Of a stretch of 64,000 nucleotides of DNA, positions 40,881-51,533 are shown piece after piece. The notes under the pieces were generated by a model, which was not told where the DNA came from, ran no database searches, and saw only the letters and a list, made by a program, of their open reading frames with translations. The stretch is taken from positions 139,098,994 to 139,162,993 of the forward strand of contig CP092863.1 in the NCBI GenBank assembly GCA_030710605.1, in the 5' to 3' direction. The stretch comes from Cordylochernes scorpioides. Lineage: Eukaryota > Arthropoda > Arachnida > Pseudoscorpiones > Chernetidae. Both the position numbers and the translations under genes were made by a program. Numbering within the stretch: position 1 is the stretch's first letter; every line of letters starts with the position of its first letter.

Positions 40881-43789
40881 GGTACATACTACTTGTATGG
40901 CACTTCTTCTATCAGTAAGAATCCATATATCGTGATGTTTAATGTTTCTAATGGATTTTAAGACTTCATAGATGGCTATAAGTTCTGATCTGAAGACTGA
41001 GCAGAATTCTGGGTTTCTTCTGTTTATTTTCTCATTGCCATTTGTGGTTTTAATGAGAGAGCCACTGCCAGTGTGTCCCAACTCGTCTCTGCTACCATCG
41101 GTATAGATAGTTATTGCATTTTTAGGAATTTTATTAATTATTTCTAATGATAATAGTTTTAAGTTTTCTGGATTTTGGTATTGTCTGTTGGTGGGTTCAT
41201 TTAAAGTGACATTAAAAATAACATTTTGTTAGTGGTTCGCATGGAGATATTTTTTCAGCTAAATAATATTTTTCCACTTTATATTTTAAAAATCCATTTC
41301 TTTTGGCCAGGTGGAGAGGGCCTTCTTTTTTGAATCTTATATTGGGTTCCCAATTAAGTATGTAATTGAAAGTTCTGTGTTTGTTTTCATAACTCTTGAT
41401 TTTGTTTATATATTTTGGCAGATTGTAGCTTATTCTATCCTTCAAGGGCATAATGTCTGCCTCGTAAAGTACAATATCATTAGGGCAGGTTTTTCGAAGA
41501 CCTGTAATAATTCTAGCTGCATTTAGTTGTATCCTTTCTAGTGTTTTTAGATTTGTTTCAGATGCTGTACCATAGATTTGATATCAATATTCCAAGATAG
41601 GTCTCATTAGAGAAGTGTAAGTTAATTTTAGTGTTGTTGCTTCAGCTCCCCACTCTTCCTGAAATATATTTCAAGATTTTTAGTCGGTCTTTTCCTTTTC
41701 TAACAACTCCTTCAAAATGCTTACTGGAGTTAATTTCTGGATCCAGGGTGTAGCCGAGATATTTAGGATGTTTATTATATTGCAATTGTTGTTCTTTCAG
41801 AATAATATTTGGTCTTATTTTGTATAATTTCTTATCGGTAGTAAAAAGACAGGTTTCAGATTTTTGGGGGTTAAATTCTAATTTATGTTTATCAGCAAAT
41901 TTTTCTAGGTGGAGAAGAGTCTTGTTCAAATCTCTTTCAGCTTTTTTTCCAGTTAGTGTTGCTGCTCCATAGAATAATGTCATCAGCGAAAAGTCCAATA
42001 TTGGTTTTATGTGAAAATTTTTCTTCTATGCCTGCAATAAATAGGGTGAAGAGAGTAGGGCTAAGGATTGATCCTTGTGGTAATCCTTGGTACAATTTGA
42101 AGGTTTTAGATAGAGTGCCATTATATTTGACCCTGATTTATATATTTTTAAGGGAATCATTTATCCAAGTGATAGCTTTTCCATCAATTTTGAAATGTTT
42201 GTATAATTTTGTAATTAACTTGTTTTTCCATACCCCTTATCAAAAGCTTGTGTAAGGTCTAAAAAGCAGCTATGGTGTGGTTAGTTATTTTTTTTTGTTT
42301 TGTGCATCTTTTACCTTTTGTGTGAAAAATAAGAGTTGGTCTATTGTCCCATGTCCTTTCCTAAATTCATATTGTTCTTCTGGTAAGAGATTTCTTGTGT
42401 CGGGGTGGTAGGTGAGTCGTCTGAGTATAATTTTTTCCATTAATTTGCAGCAAATATTTGTTAGGGAGATAGGTCGGTAGTTTTTTTGGGTCATCAGCAG
42501 ATTTGTCAAGTTTTTTAATGGGAATTATTGTTGCATTTTTACAGTCTTGAGGCAATTTTCCAGTTTTCCAGGAGTTATTGAAAATATTAAGAAGTCTTTC
42601 TTTGCCAATTTTGCCCAAGTTTGATATCATTCGGCCATGGATTCCATCTGGCCCAGGAGTCTTGTTTAGGTCAGTGTTTTCTAATGCATAAGCTAGCTTT
42701 TTCATATTGATTTTTTTCATGGAAAATATTATGAGTGCTGGTGATATTTTACAGTCATGAATAATCTTTCGGGCCTTTTTTCAACCTTGATTTTACTACT
42801 TATTTGATATGAATTACCTAAAAGATTGGCAGCAATTTTGTCATTAGTTGCTGGTGTACTATCTGTATTCTTAATCATATTTGTGTTTTCAGTTTTTGGC
42901 TGGGCTCTGTCAATTTGTTTTGCCAAATTCCAAAGTTTTGTATTTGGGTTTCTTGGGTTCAGGTTTTCTTAAGTTTGTTTCCATTTTTCCCTTTTCACAT
43001 TTACGCATAATCTTTTTATTTTTGCAATCCCAATGTTCAGTTCAGTTCTACAATTTGTTTGGTTTTGGGTGCACTTTTTTGTAGTTCATTTCTTTTAGTT
43101 ATAAGTGTTTGAATAAATTTTGCCTGGTGTGTATAATTTGGAATCCATTTCCTAATATTACCTCTTGGTATTGAAACGTTGGCTGCTTTAATAATGGTGT
43201 TTACGAAAGATATCCAATTAGCCTTTTTGAAGTTCCAGAATTTTTCTTAATTAAGCTAGTTTTGGTCTTGGTGCTAATTTCTATCAAATTAGGCAAATGA
43301 TCACTTCCAAAACATTTTAATATTTGCTATTTGCATTTGTGGAAAATGTCAGGATAGTAAAAACTTATATCAAGGGCTTGTGCAGTATTATAGCTTGTAG
43401 GAATGATGGGTAGGATTCCCATCATTTAAGCACATGAAGGCATTGTTGTCAAATATGTTTGATAGTATTTTGCCTCTTGGGTTTGGCGTAGAACATCCCC
43501 ATAGTTGATGTTTGGCATTAAGGTCACCTACAATAATAGTGTTGTCTGTAAGAAATTGAGCCATTGTTCCATCGTCAATAAATGTATTGTTTGGAGGGTG
43601 ATACATATTGTATATGTTGATGGTTTTGTTTTGATTGAGGTAGACTTTGATACCTTGGGCTTCGAGGTCTAATGTGTTTGTAATATTAACGGCTATGTCC
43701 TCATAGTACAAATTATTTATTAAAACTGCTAGGCCACGCCCTTTAACAGCATATACAGATGAATCTTCAGACCTTACCCTGAGTAATTG
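40881..43789 (-). pseudogene. Second I-like non-LTR retrotransposon, inverted
   Basis: Read from 43,789 down: endonuclease with GIKVYLNQNKTINIYNMYHP and TIIVGDLNAKHQLWG; RT with NKTPGPDGIHGRMI, KNYRPISLTNICCKLMEKII and, in a shifted frame at ~41,955-41,997, LFADDIILW; a thumb with HPKYLGYTLDPEI; and an RNase H start with FRSELIAIYEVL and ILTDRRSAIQVV (near 40,900-41,000). The 3' end is missing where it meets the R1-like element. It is broken by many small indels, more than the + I-like element. Confidence 0.72.
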
Positions 43790-44535
43790 AGGGGCCGGAA
43801 TTAACATAATACTGCAAGATGGAACAAACATCAAAATCAAAGAAGGAGCAGGACAGATTTCGTCAAACTTCACTTGTGAACTGACAGCCATCTGGAAAGC
43901 CCTTGATGTATGCCTGAACCAACCATCCCTGCATCAAGCAGAAGGAATTATAATATACAGCGACTCCAGATCCGCTCTAGAAGTAATTCAGAAGGGCAAT
44001 ACTAGAATCACACAGAAAATACACTCGTTACTTACCCAACTGGAATCATTGGAGAATAACTGCATTCTACAATGGATTCCTGCCCGTGTTGAGATCGGGG
44101 GTAATGAAATGGCAGTTGATTTGGCAAAGGAAGCCAGAAAGCTGAGCCAAAATAAAGAACAAATGTCAGTATTTGACGCTGATGCTTTGGCAAAATACAA
44201 GATAATTAAACAAAAAATAAGAAAAGATCAAATATGTGAAATAAACTCTGAGAGAAAACTGACAAAAACTATGACAAGACTTAGAACAAAACATTATAAA
44301 GGAATGAAAATACATCCAGATGACACAAGAACCTATAGAACATGCAACAACTGTCCTGGTGTGGAACTAACACCTACCTACATATTCTCATGCCCGCAGC
44401 CTTGCAGAAAATTGACATAGACCCAGAGCAGCAGCTTTATACATCCAAGCTAGTGTACATTGCTGCTGCTGCTGTGATAGAGATGCATGGAGACATCTGA
44501 GGCTATTTATTGGACACGACAAAAACAACAACGGC
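43790..44535 (+). pseudogene. I-like retrotransposon: RNase H and true 3' end
   Basis: This continues the element begun at 35,905. RNase H shows SNFTCELTAIWKALD, IIIYSDSRSALEVIQ and EIGGNEMAVDLAKEA (catalytic Glu and Asp visible). Then come a zinc-knuckle-like CNNCPG region and a C-terminus that, in the proper frame, reads PAALQKIDIDPEQQLYTSKL, VYIAAAAVIEMHGDI, stop, and then ACAAAAACAACAAC. This terminus is the progenitor type for the 98-bp array at 5,772-8,052. Confidence 0.78.
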
Positions 44536-44681
44536 ATTCCAGAGTAAAATAAATTATCAGAGATAGATACATATTTTTCAAATGAATTAAAATAAACATT
44601 ATCGATACTGAGTGAGAGTTGAATTAAAAATATTTGAAATTTATTATCTTCGGAAACAAACCGTATCTAAAATATCAATTT

Positions 44682-45082
44682 TATTTTTGCTACATGTTTT
44701 AATTTGCATTTACCTATTTTACATATCTCTGATTGTATTTGAATATCGTTAACCAATTCTTCATACTTTTGGCGAAGTGGTGTTTTATTAATTTGTTATT
44801 TGATATTATTAAGGTTCTTTCCTGGCATTCAAAAAGTAAAAATACGTGTCGATCAGTTATATTTTTCAATTTATTAAACAATTTGGCCGCTGAATCTCTG
44901 ATTCTGGTAGAGCGCCATCTGGCGAATAAAATTGTAACTAAAATCAATTTCGAATTTTTCATTATTTGCCATAAAAAATCCCATTGCATCCTGAACACAA
45001 TGGTGTTTACCGCATTGCTCTAGCGCAAATATTCGGGGAGTTATTAATTTTTAAAGTTGTGCGGGACTTTTGGATCACCCTG
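44682..45082 (-). repeat. Mariner-type right terminal inverted repeat (401 bp)
   Basis: Complement of 34,039-34,438. The open - strand frame inside it (44,714-44,998) is also present in the left TIR in + orientation. It is a property of the repeat, not a separate gene. Confidence 0.85.
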
Positions 45083-45440
45083 TATATCGGTATTCAGACA
45101 TTAACTCTGAAAGATATTACAGTAACATTTATTGAAGACACACGAGATAACCAAGTGTGAACAAAACTTAAGGAAGTTGTACCTTTTAACATGTATATTG
45201 GGATTCAGACAATAACTCTGAAAGATATTACAGTAAAATTTATTGAAGACACACGAGATAACCAAGTGTGAACAAAACTTAAGGAAGTTGTACCTTTTAA
45301 CATGTATATTGGGATTCAGACAATAACTCTGAAAGATATTACAGTAAAATTTATTGAAGACACACGAGATAACCAAGTGTGAACAAACCTTAAGGAAGTT
45401 GTACCTTTCAGCATGTATATCGGGATTGAGACAATAACTC
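45083..45440 (+). repeat. MITE-1 array, right part (~3.3 units)
   Basis: It continues the array interrupted at 34,038: TATATCGGTATTCAGACATT, then units with TTTTAACATGTATATTGGGA. The distal MITE end is missing; a foldback-5 fragment follows at 45,455. Confidence 0.8.
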
Positions 45441-45454
45441 TGAATGTTATGAAT

Positions 45455-45530
45455 ATTAAAGAGTCAGGTTTTGACGTTTATTTTGACGGGAGAGGCGCCT
45501 TATGCTTCTATGGATCAATTTCCTTCCGGC
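45455..45530 (+). repeat. Foldback-5 right-end fragment
   Basis: GTTTTGACGTTTATTTTGAC + GGGAGAGGCGCC, the terminal ~55 bp of the family, joined directly to a truncated MITE-1 unit. Confidence 0.6.
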
Positions 45531-45639
45531 AAATTTCCCATCTATTAAAAAGTATATATCTACCATTAGAAAGATATATAATTAAAATTTGTTTCTTAAT
45601 TTGGTAAAGCATATTTATTTATTTAATCGAAGAGAGAGA

Positions 45640-45900
45640 GAGAGAGGAACATCACAGCTACAATATACAAAGTCTTTATTGATGACGCCCACCGCGGGAA
45701 AGACTCCGTCACCGATGGACTGCGAGTGTTCTTTCCCACAGAGTGGGCAGGTCTATGAATGACAAAAGATATTCTTAAAATATCCTGTAAGACGTGAAAA
45801 TGTCTAAAATATTCTTCCACACACTGTATTGTGCCGCAACTAGAACACTGAAAGGATTGATTTACAAACCAGAGGGAGGGGTCCGATTTGCATAATTGAA
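45640..45900 (-). repeat. Retrotransposon-like fragment with GA microsatellite
   Basis: (GA)n at 45,632-45,646 is followed by the GGGAAAGACTCC repeat shared with 8,055-8,165. On - it reads a Cys/His-bearing stretch (CPLCGKEHSQSIGDGVFP), possibly a degenerate zinc knuckle. Confidence 0.4.
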
Positions 45901-46104
45901 GCGATTTGCACAGAATGGTAGAACGTGATGACCTCTCTGACCTCTCATTTTTTATAATAAATTACTTTTGACCATATGACCCACCTTGAAAATAATAATA
46001 TAACAAAAACACGTCGTTTATTATGAGAAAAATATTTGTAAGAGAATAGCAGAAAAATGTTAGGTTACAAAGGTTTGCTCTATCAATAAAAATAGGCAAA
46101 ATAT

Positions 46105-46210
46105 GTATATATGTACGGAATAGGGTTCACCACTGATGAGCCAGGCCCTCTCATTATTTATCATTGCAATAAGGGCAGTAGAGAATTTTATTATTTTAAA
46201 AATAAACATG
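46105..46210 (-). mobile_element. MITE-4 fragment
   Basis: Inverted core: TTCACCACTGATGAGCCAGG and CATTGCAATAAGGGCAGTAG. Confidence 0.6.
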
Positions 46211-46384
46211 CGCATCAAAAATAAGTTAAATTTCGTATTAAATGAGGTTATCGATAAAGGGTAAAAACAAATTTCAAAATGTATTTTAATTACATATCCC
46301 TCAAATACATATAATACAAGCCATGATAATCATGGTGAGTAGCGAAATATCACTTTTGCTGCTCTATATTTCTTTTTCAGGTCA

Positions 46385-46660
46385 CCTCTCACGTCAAAAC
46401 AAAATATAAAAGTCAGCGCCATCTATTGACCGTATCCGCAAACTATCGGACTCGGGTTGGTGACAAGAGCACAACACCAACTTTAGAAAATACAGAACGC
46501 CCACCTGAAATGAGATTCTCATGGAATTCATGAAGTCCTCGGAATTTGCCAAAGAAATGTTTAGCTGGAGAATATACTGGTCAATAGATGGCGCTTTTTT
46601 AGCGTTTTAACGAGAGATTATATCTTTAACTAGGAACAGGTGCCTGGAGCCACGTTACTG
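46385..46660 (-). mobile_element. Foldback-5 element, degenerate
   Basis: Left arm CACCTCTCACGTCAAAACAA ... CCATCTATTGACCGTATCCG ... TTGGTGACAAGAGCACAACA, then central CATGGAATTCATGAAGTCC. The right arm is mostly lost. Confidence 0.55.
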
Positions 46661-46696
46661 AAGTCGTTAACCACCCAAGGCTATCCTTCTGACCTA

Positions 46697-46904
46697 CACT
46701 CATGGACAAAACTTAAGGAAGTTGTACCTTCTAGCATCTATATCGGGACAGACAATAACTCTGAAAGATATTACAGTGACCTTTATTGAAGATACATGAG
46801 ATAACCAAGTGTGAACAAATATTCTCTGTGTCTTTCAGAGTTATTGTCTCAATCCCGATATACATGCTAAAAGATACAACTTCCTTAAGTTTTGTTCATG
46901 AGTG
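46697..46904 (+). mobile_element. MITE-1 with palindromic rearrangement
   Basis: The left half is the standard unit. The right half is not the usual distal part but the same unit inverted (AGAGTTATTGTCTCAATCCC ... CTTAAGTTTTGTTCATGAGT), giving a self-complementary 208-bp element flanked by TA. Confidence 0.72.
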
Positions 46905-46934
46905 TATTTCCTTTTAATATATCTACCATCCCGA

Positions 46935-47215
46935 GGTGGGTTGAGGAATGGTATAAACTATCAATATTCGATAGCAACGACACGGGTTCGAATCCCGCAT
47001 CGGGAACTTTTCCCTCTAAAAAATTGCTTCAATGAACCCTGATTCTTAATAAAATTTTACCACACGAAGGAATGTAAGTAATCAAACGGAACTCGAGCAG
47101 TTTGTAAGTGCAAAAGTCGAATTGCTTACTACATATGTAAATATGTAGTACACTTACAGTAAAAGAAGTTGCTAACTGCTCACCATGATTATCATGGCGT
47201 ACTTGTTATAACTAA
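46935..47215 (+). mobile_element. SINE-1 with compensatory hairpin changes
   Basis: Head TTGAGGAATGGTATAAAC ... GGGTTCGAATCCCGC, body and tail are present. The hairpin segment differs from the family but pairs better (see findings). Confidence 0.75.
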
Positions 47216-47474
47216 CACCAACACCATATGTCCCATTCAATTCATCTATATTTTCTGATAATCTTCAACTAACTTCGTTCCTATCCCTTTCAAGACTAAC
47301 CCTATGTCATTATATGTAAGTATAGAGATTGAATATTTATTTAGTAATCGTCCATAAGTCCCCATGTAGAAAAAGCATTCTAAACTTTAAAAAATCTTTA
47401 AAAGAAATTGGCGATTTGTCATTTGTTAACAATAGAAAAGATAATTATCCGAAAAAAAAAACCGAAGATTAGAA

Positions 47475-48085
47475 TAATACAGAAAATGAAAACATTAAGA
47501 CGCGAATGTTTCTTTCATACTTTAATTAAACTTATATTGTCCTTATTGCGATGAAAAAAATAATATTGGGAGGTCTTGTCTCATCAGTGGTGAACCACTT
47601 TTCGCCAAATTTAATCTACCAGACCGCTTTTTAGAACTATAATACTGTATTATTATATTGTATTATAAGTTACTTTATGTATCATTTACGAACGGAAAAA
47701 ATACGTCCAGGGTAGCCTAGTGGACATGGCATCTGCCCGGTAAGTAGAACACTGTGGGTTCGATTCCCATCCCTGGACACTTTTATTTTTCAGTTCATCA
47801 TTACTCTTCATAATTCATCCTTTCATACCTCATCCAAAAAAGGTTAGAAATAGTCAATATTTCACCTTGAAATAAAATTTTGATTTTTCATTGAAAAGAA
47901 ACTCATGCGGTGTAACTTCAAGTGTTGTTTTACAATCACAGGCCGCAGTGTATTATATTGTTTAATACTGTATTGGATCATTCTGCTTTTATATGCTACA
48001 CTGAAGGATGGAATCTTTTAAATGGTATTTAAGTAAACTATGGACATATGCTTTTAGAACAGTAGAATTACATATAAATATTTGC
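47475..48085 (+). mobile_element. MITE-4 split by a tRNA-bearing insertion
   Basis: The 5' part 47,475-47,651 (GACGCGAATGTTTCTTTC, CCGCTTTTTAGAACTATAAT) and 3' part 47,963-48,080 (GATCATTCTGCTTTTATATG ... TTAGAACAGTAGAATTACAT) are separated by a 311-bp insert flanked by the 12-bp direct repeat TAATACTGTATT. Confidence 0.75.
47705..47778 (+). tRNA. tRNA-like gene, possible tRNA-Thr(GGT), probably a pseudogene or SINE head
   Basis: The acceptor stem GTCCAGG/CCTGGAC pairs perfectly. The D stem is GCC/GGC, the anticodon stem TCTGC/GTAGA, and the T arm GTGGG-TTCGATT-CCCAT. A TTTT terminator follows 2 bases after the end. The anticodon loop CCGGTAA would give GGT, but position 33 is C instead of the invariant T, and the spacing between acceptor and D stem is one base short. 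It lies inside a 311-bp insertion with a 12-bp target duplication, so mobile origin is more likely than a housekeeping tRNA. Confidence 0.5.
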
Positions 48086-48099
48086 ATATTTGGAAGTCT

Positions 48100-48530
48100 A
48101 TTTCACTAAACTTTGAAACAGTGTATCTTCTAGTGAAATTTTGTGAAACCCTAAGCGCTTCATTGTAAACAAGGGTATGGAGACAATGAGAAAACTGCTG
48201 CCCTAATTCAATTACTGCAATTTAGGAGAATTAGTGACTTATCAGCAAAATAATATAAGACCCTTTTTTGTAAAATGAAATATAAGATACCTCTCCCTTT
48301 AAAAATAGATATAATATATACTTCATGTTTTAACCCAATCTGTATTCTTATTGGATCAATGATAAATCATTACTATGAGGAGATAAAAGATAACGGTGAC
48401 AATTTTCTTTATTAAAGAGCTTGGTGAGCTTTCGTACAATAACCTTCTTCAACAGGCTGTAATAGTGAATACAAGAAACTAGAGGAGAAGTTATATATAT
48501 ATATGTTATGAATATTTTGTTTTGTTGTTG
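48100..48530. other. Stretch with no recognised gene
   Basis: AT-rich. Bases 48,410-48,480 (TTTATTAAAGAGCTTGGTGA, CTTTCGTACAATAACCTTCT) look like the 'processing-block' type found next to retrotransposon tails, but match no family here. Confidence 0.35.
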
Positions 48531-48584
48531 AAAAAGATAGAGAATTGAAGGTGCAGTCGTAAAAAAGGAAAGATAGTTATTTAC

Positions 48585-48780
48585 CTTTCAAGATGCTTCT
48601 GTGGATGTGAGGAACAAACTTCTATTCATCTGCTGCTAAATTGTCCCGTCTTCCAAGAGTATAGAATAAACAATGGATTAAATGTATCAAACCCGTTTGA
48701 TCTAATTTCAACAAAAGACAAATATATAAAATTCAAATCATTTTGCAGATTTATTTTGAATTATATATATATATAAAAAA
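48585..48780 (+). mobile_element. Non-LTR retrotransposon C-terminus
   Basis: The + strand reads CFCGCEEQTSIHLLLNCPVF, then QEYRINNGLNVSNPF, ending NYIYI and stop: the CxC...H...C tail of an I/Loa-type protein. It is related to the - strand tail at 57,590-58,130 (CFCGIEEQTSRHLL). Confidence 0.65.
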
Positions 48781-48784
48781 AAAC

Positions 48785-49490
48785 TACTAAATTCCATTGG
48801 AACACTTTTATTTAGAAATTAACTCTTTTTAGTATTGTTTCAATTGAATAAATATCTAATATATAGCATATTTTCATTTTAAAATATTGCTTAAAACTTT
48901 TTTTTAAATCTGTAAATTGATTTTCTCGAAAATACACACAATACTTTACAATTTGATTTCATCTAACTAAATTTGCATACCAACCCTTTGTACATATATC
49001 AATTGTGTTGATATATATTTTTTATCTTTTCATCTAACTAACTTGCATACTAATTATGTACATATTTAAAATATTTTTCTTTCAAAATTTTTGTTTATCT
49101 TTAAAGTGCAAGTGTCCCTAGGGGGACATAGCGCTCTAAGTCAAAATAAAGAGAATAAAGAGATATAGAAAATACGAGGTTTTTACATATACAAACAAAA
49201 CCTAAAGATGTGATATAGTATTTTGGAAGCTTATTTATATTAGATTGCTGTTGATTGGTTGATACAGGTGTCGTCTGCCCATTTTTACTACGTGATGTAG
49301 ATGTACAACAATGGCGGCCATATGTTCTTTGTAAATAACCAAGGTCGTTTGGTGGAAAATAACTTTTTTTTTCCTTTTGTTGTGTTTCTTATTGTTGCAA
49401 GTATATCTTGTCGCATTGTTCTTTATTGTTTTTTTTATTTATTTTATTCTTTCAATTTATCTATTTATATAGCTTTCATCTTGATTTCTT
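48785..49490. other. AT-rich stretch, no gene seen
   Basis: No repeat match and no exon-like island. A hydrophobic + frame at 49,301 runs into the SINE tail and is low complexity. Confidence 0.35.
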
Positions 49491-49496
49491 TATTTT

Positions 49497-49796
49497 GCTT
49501 GTTCCTAGTACACGTGGTACAGGCAATGATAATCATGATGGGTAGAAGTTGGCGATTGCTTTTATTTTAAGTGCACCACATGTCTACACACATGAAAAGC
49601 AGTTAGTCTTTTGCATTTACAAATGTGCCAGAGCTCCGTTTGGTTACTTGCACTCGCTGGTAGGGTTGGACTTTTGTAAGAATCGGGAGCCATTGGAGCA
49701 TTTTTTTTTAATTAGAAAAAAGTACCCAATGCGGGATTCGATCCCGGGTTGTAGTGGTCGAAAACCAACGGTTTAGATCATCCTTCCACCGACCCC
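49497..49796 (-). mobile_element. SINE-1, full length
   Basis: Tail (TGCTTGTTCCTAGTACACGT) at left, head ending CATCCTTCCACCGACCCCC at right. All blocks present; among the best preserved copies. Confidence 0.82.
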
Positions 49797-49947
49797 CTTT
49801 CATCTTGATATGTAATGTATTGTAATGTATTTGTTACTGTTGGTATGTTCTTTGTCATCTTTTATTTTGTATACTTTCATCTTTCTTTATATTCTTTTAT
49901 TTGAATATGTATACCTTCTCTATTTGTTCACCTTTCTAGGTAATGTA

Positions 49948-50196
49948 CACCTATCCCACGATTTACACGGTACTTGTTTTACACGGTTTTCCAAATAAGT
50001 TTTTTTGTTTGTTTTTATCGCACTATACTAAAATGCGATATTCTACTCTATACTACCTATGTTGAAAAGAATATTGGGAGGCTCTGATTCATGAGGGGCG
50101 AACACCTATTCAGATTTGACAGTTTAATTACACCTATCCCTCGATTTACACGTTTTTCTCAGGAACCTATCTACCGTGTAATTCGAGGGATAGGTG
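49948..50196. mobile_element. CACCTATCCC-family TIR elements around a MITE-4 fragment
   Basis: TA + CACCTATCCCACGATTTACA at 49,948, and a compact palindromic copy at 50,131-50,196 (CACCTATCCCTCGATTTACA ... GTAATTCGAGGGATAGGTG + TA). The TIR form is pogo-like. Bases 50,020-50,130 carry a degenerate MITE-4 core. Confidence 0.6.
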
Positions 50197-50428
50197 TATT
50201 TGTTTATTATAAACTGAAATTCGAAAGACAGAATCTTCCAAAATGCAAACAATAATAATAAAAAAAAAACTCCGAGAATAAATTTCTTGCTTTATTTACA
50301 TAATCTCTCAAGCTTTCGAGTTTTATAAACCTTTCTACAGGAGTATATGACAAAATGAATGTTATTTGGCTCATCAGTGGTAAACTGTAGAAAATTATTT
50401 TAAAAAGAATCATAAGTGGTATAAAATA

Positions 50429-50632
50429 CACTTATGGACAAAACATATAAGAAAGTTGTACCTTTTAGCATGTAAAAGCTATTTGATAAACAGTGACCTT
50501 TATTGTGAAGACACACGAGATAACTAAGTGTGAACAAAATTACCCCTGTCTAAAAAAAAAAAAAAAGACGACTAGCGACATCAAAGACTTTCCACTTCCT
50601 TTCCCACTTTCCTCAAGTTTTGAGCATGATAG
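50429..50632 (+). mobile_element. MITE-1, simple copy
   Basis: TA + CACTTATGGACAAAACATAT to GTTTTGAGCATGATAG + TA, one internal unit with a small deletion. Confidence 0.7.
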
Positions 50633-51116
50633 TATATATATATATGTTATATTAAAATATTATTTTATTTAATATTATATTTCATAGATTCAAATACTCT
50701 GATAAATCGACCGCCAGAGGTCACGCTTCCCCTATATAAAACCGATTGTTGTTGTTTCCCGATGGCCGGCTCAAACCATATGTAATTATGTAAATAGGTT
50801 TTGTTTTATTCTACTACCCGCCGTCAAGGTATTATTTCATTTATGTTATCATATTAACTAAAGTAAATTATGATTCAACCTTTATTAATATTTTTCAACG
50901 ACTACAAAGCAATATAAAAAAAACATACTCATGTACCCTTCAACAAACTAGGAAAATCTTTTTACATAATATATATATGTAATACATATTTCATATAAAT
51001 ACTTTCAATGGTATAGAGATCAATTTTTCCGTCTGGTAAGATACAAACCGCTAGTGATAACAACCAGCACTTTGTCTTTCTGCAAATGTTGATCCTCAAT
51101 GTTATCGTAATTTTCC

Positions 51117-51240
51117 AAGTGGTGAATGACACTGGTGACAGTTTATTAATAACTCGAGAGACATTCTGGGCGGCTCCGTGGGTGGGGATGGCCCCCCCTG
51201 GGTCTGGGCAGACACCGTTAGACAACTGCACCGTGTCAAC
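51117..51240 (+). CDS. Exon-like G+C-rich island, product not recognised
   Basis: After TTTTCCAAG the + frame reads VVNDTGDSLLITRETFWAAP, then WVGMAPPGSGQTPLDNCTVS. If the acceptor is at 51,116, the two leading bases complete the split codon left by the exon at 27,901-27,964 (phase 1), so the two could belong to one gene. The 3' boundary is unclear; GTGTCA at 51,232 is a poor donor. The TRExxWAAP stretch is faintly reminiscent of the start of peptidoglycan-recognition domains, but the rest does not follow that family, so I do not name it. Confidence 0.35.
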
Positions 51241-51299
51241 TAATCATCAATCACATCAAAATAACAAATTTCCTTGAAATATATGATTATTTGTTTGCA

Positions 51300-51500
51300 A
51301 TAAGTCGAACTGCTTTTCACATATGTAGACATGTGGTATACTTACAGTAAAAGCAGTCGCCTACTTCTACCCACCATGATTATAATGACCTGTGCCACCT
51401 GTTGTTGTTGTTATTGTCGTGTCTAATGAAGAGCCTCAGTGGTGAACCCTCCCATTATTTTTTTACATTGCAGTAAGGGCAGTTTGAAATTGTACAATTT
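51300..51500. mobile_element. SINE-1 3' fragment (+) joined to MITE-4 core (-)
   Basis: Bases 51,303-51,400 carry the SINE hairpin and CCCACCATGATTATAATGAC. Bases 51,425-51,500 carry CAGTGGTGAACCCTCCCATT and the inverted MITE-4 end. Confidence 0.55.
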
Positions 51501-51533
51501 TAAAAAATAATCATACCTTTCTATAATATGTAG

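Larger units (their letters stand above)
34039..45082. mobile_element. 11-kb mariner-type element with nested retrotransposons
   Basis: The outer ends are CAGGGTGATCCAAAAGTCCC and its complement GGGACTTTTGGATCACCCTG, at the heads of 400-bp inverted repeats. TA lies on both sides (34,037-34,038 and 45,083-45,084). Removing the element plus one TA restores an uninterrupted MITE-1 unit (GCATG-TA-TATCGG). Inside are a broken mariner-like transposase (-), an I-like non-LTR element (+), an R1-like element (+) and another I-like element (-). An intact ancestor without retrotransposons would have been roughly 2 kb. Confidence 0.85.

Noticed and set aside
44714-44998. 94-codon ORF on - (and its + twin)
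   Set aside because: It lies in the mariner-type terminal inverted repeat and is present in the other TIR too; no domain or start context supports it.
47705-47778. A functional tRNA-Thr gene
   Set aside because: It is listed as tRNA-like only: C at position 33, a one-base spacing defect and location in a target-duplicated insertion make a functional tRNA unlikely.
49301-49570. 89-codon hydrophobic ORF that could be a membrane protein
   Set aside because: T-rich low-complexity sequence running into a SINE tail; no splice or promoter signals.
51117-51240. Peptidoglycan-recognition protein exon
   Set aside because: Only a few residues (TRExxWAAP) fit the start of that domain and the following sequence does not, so the family name is not assigned.
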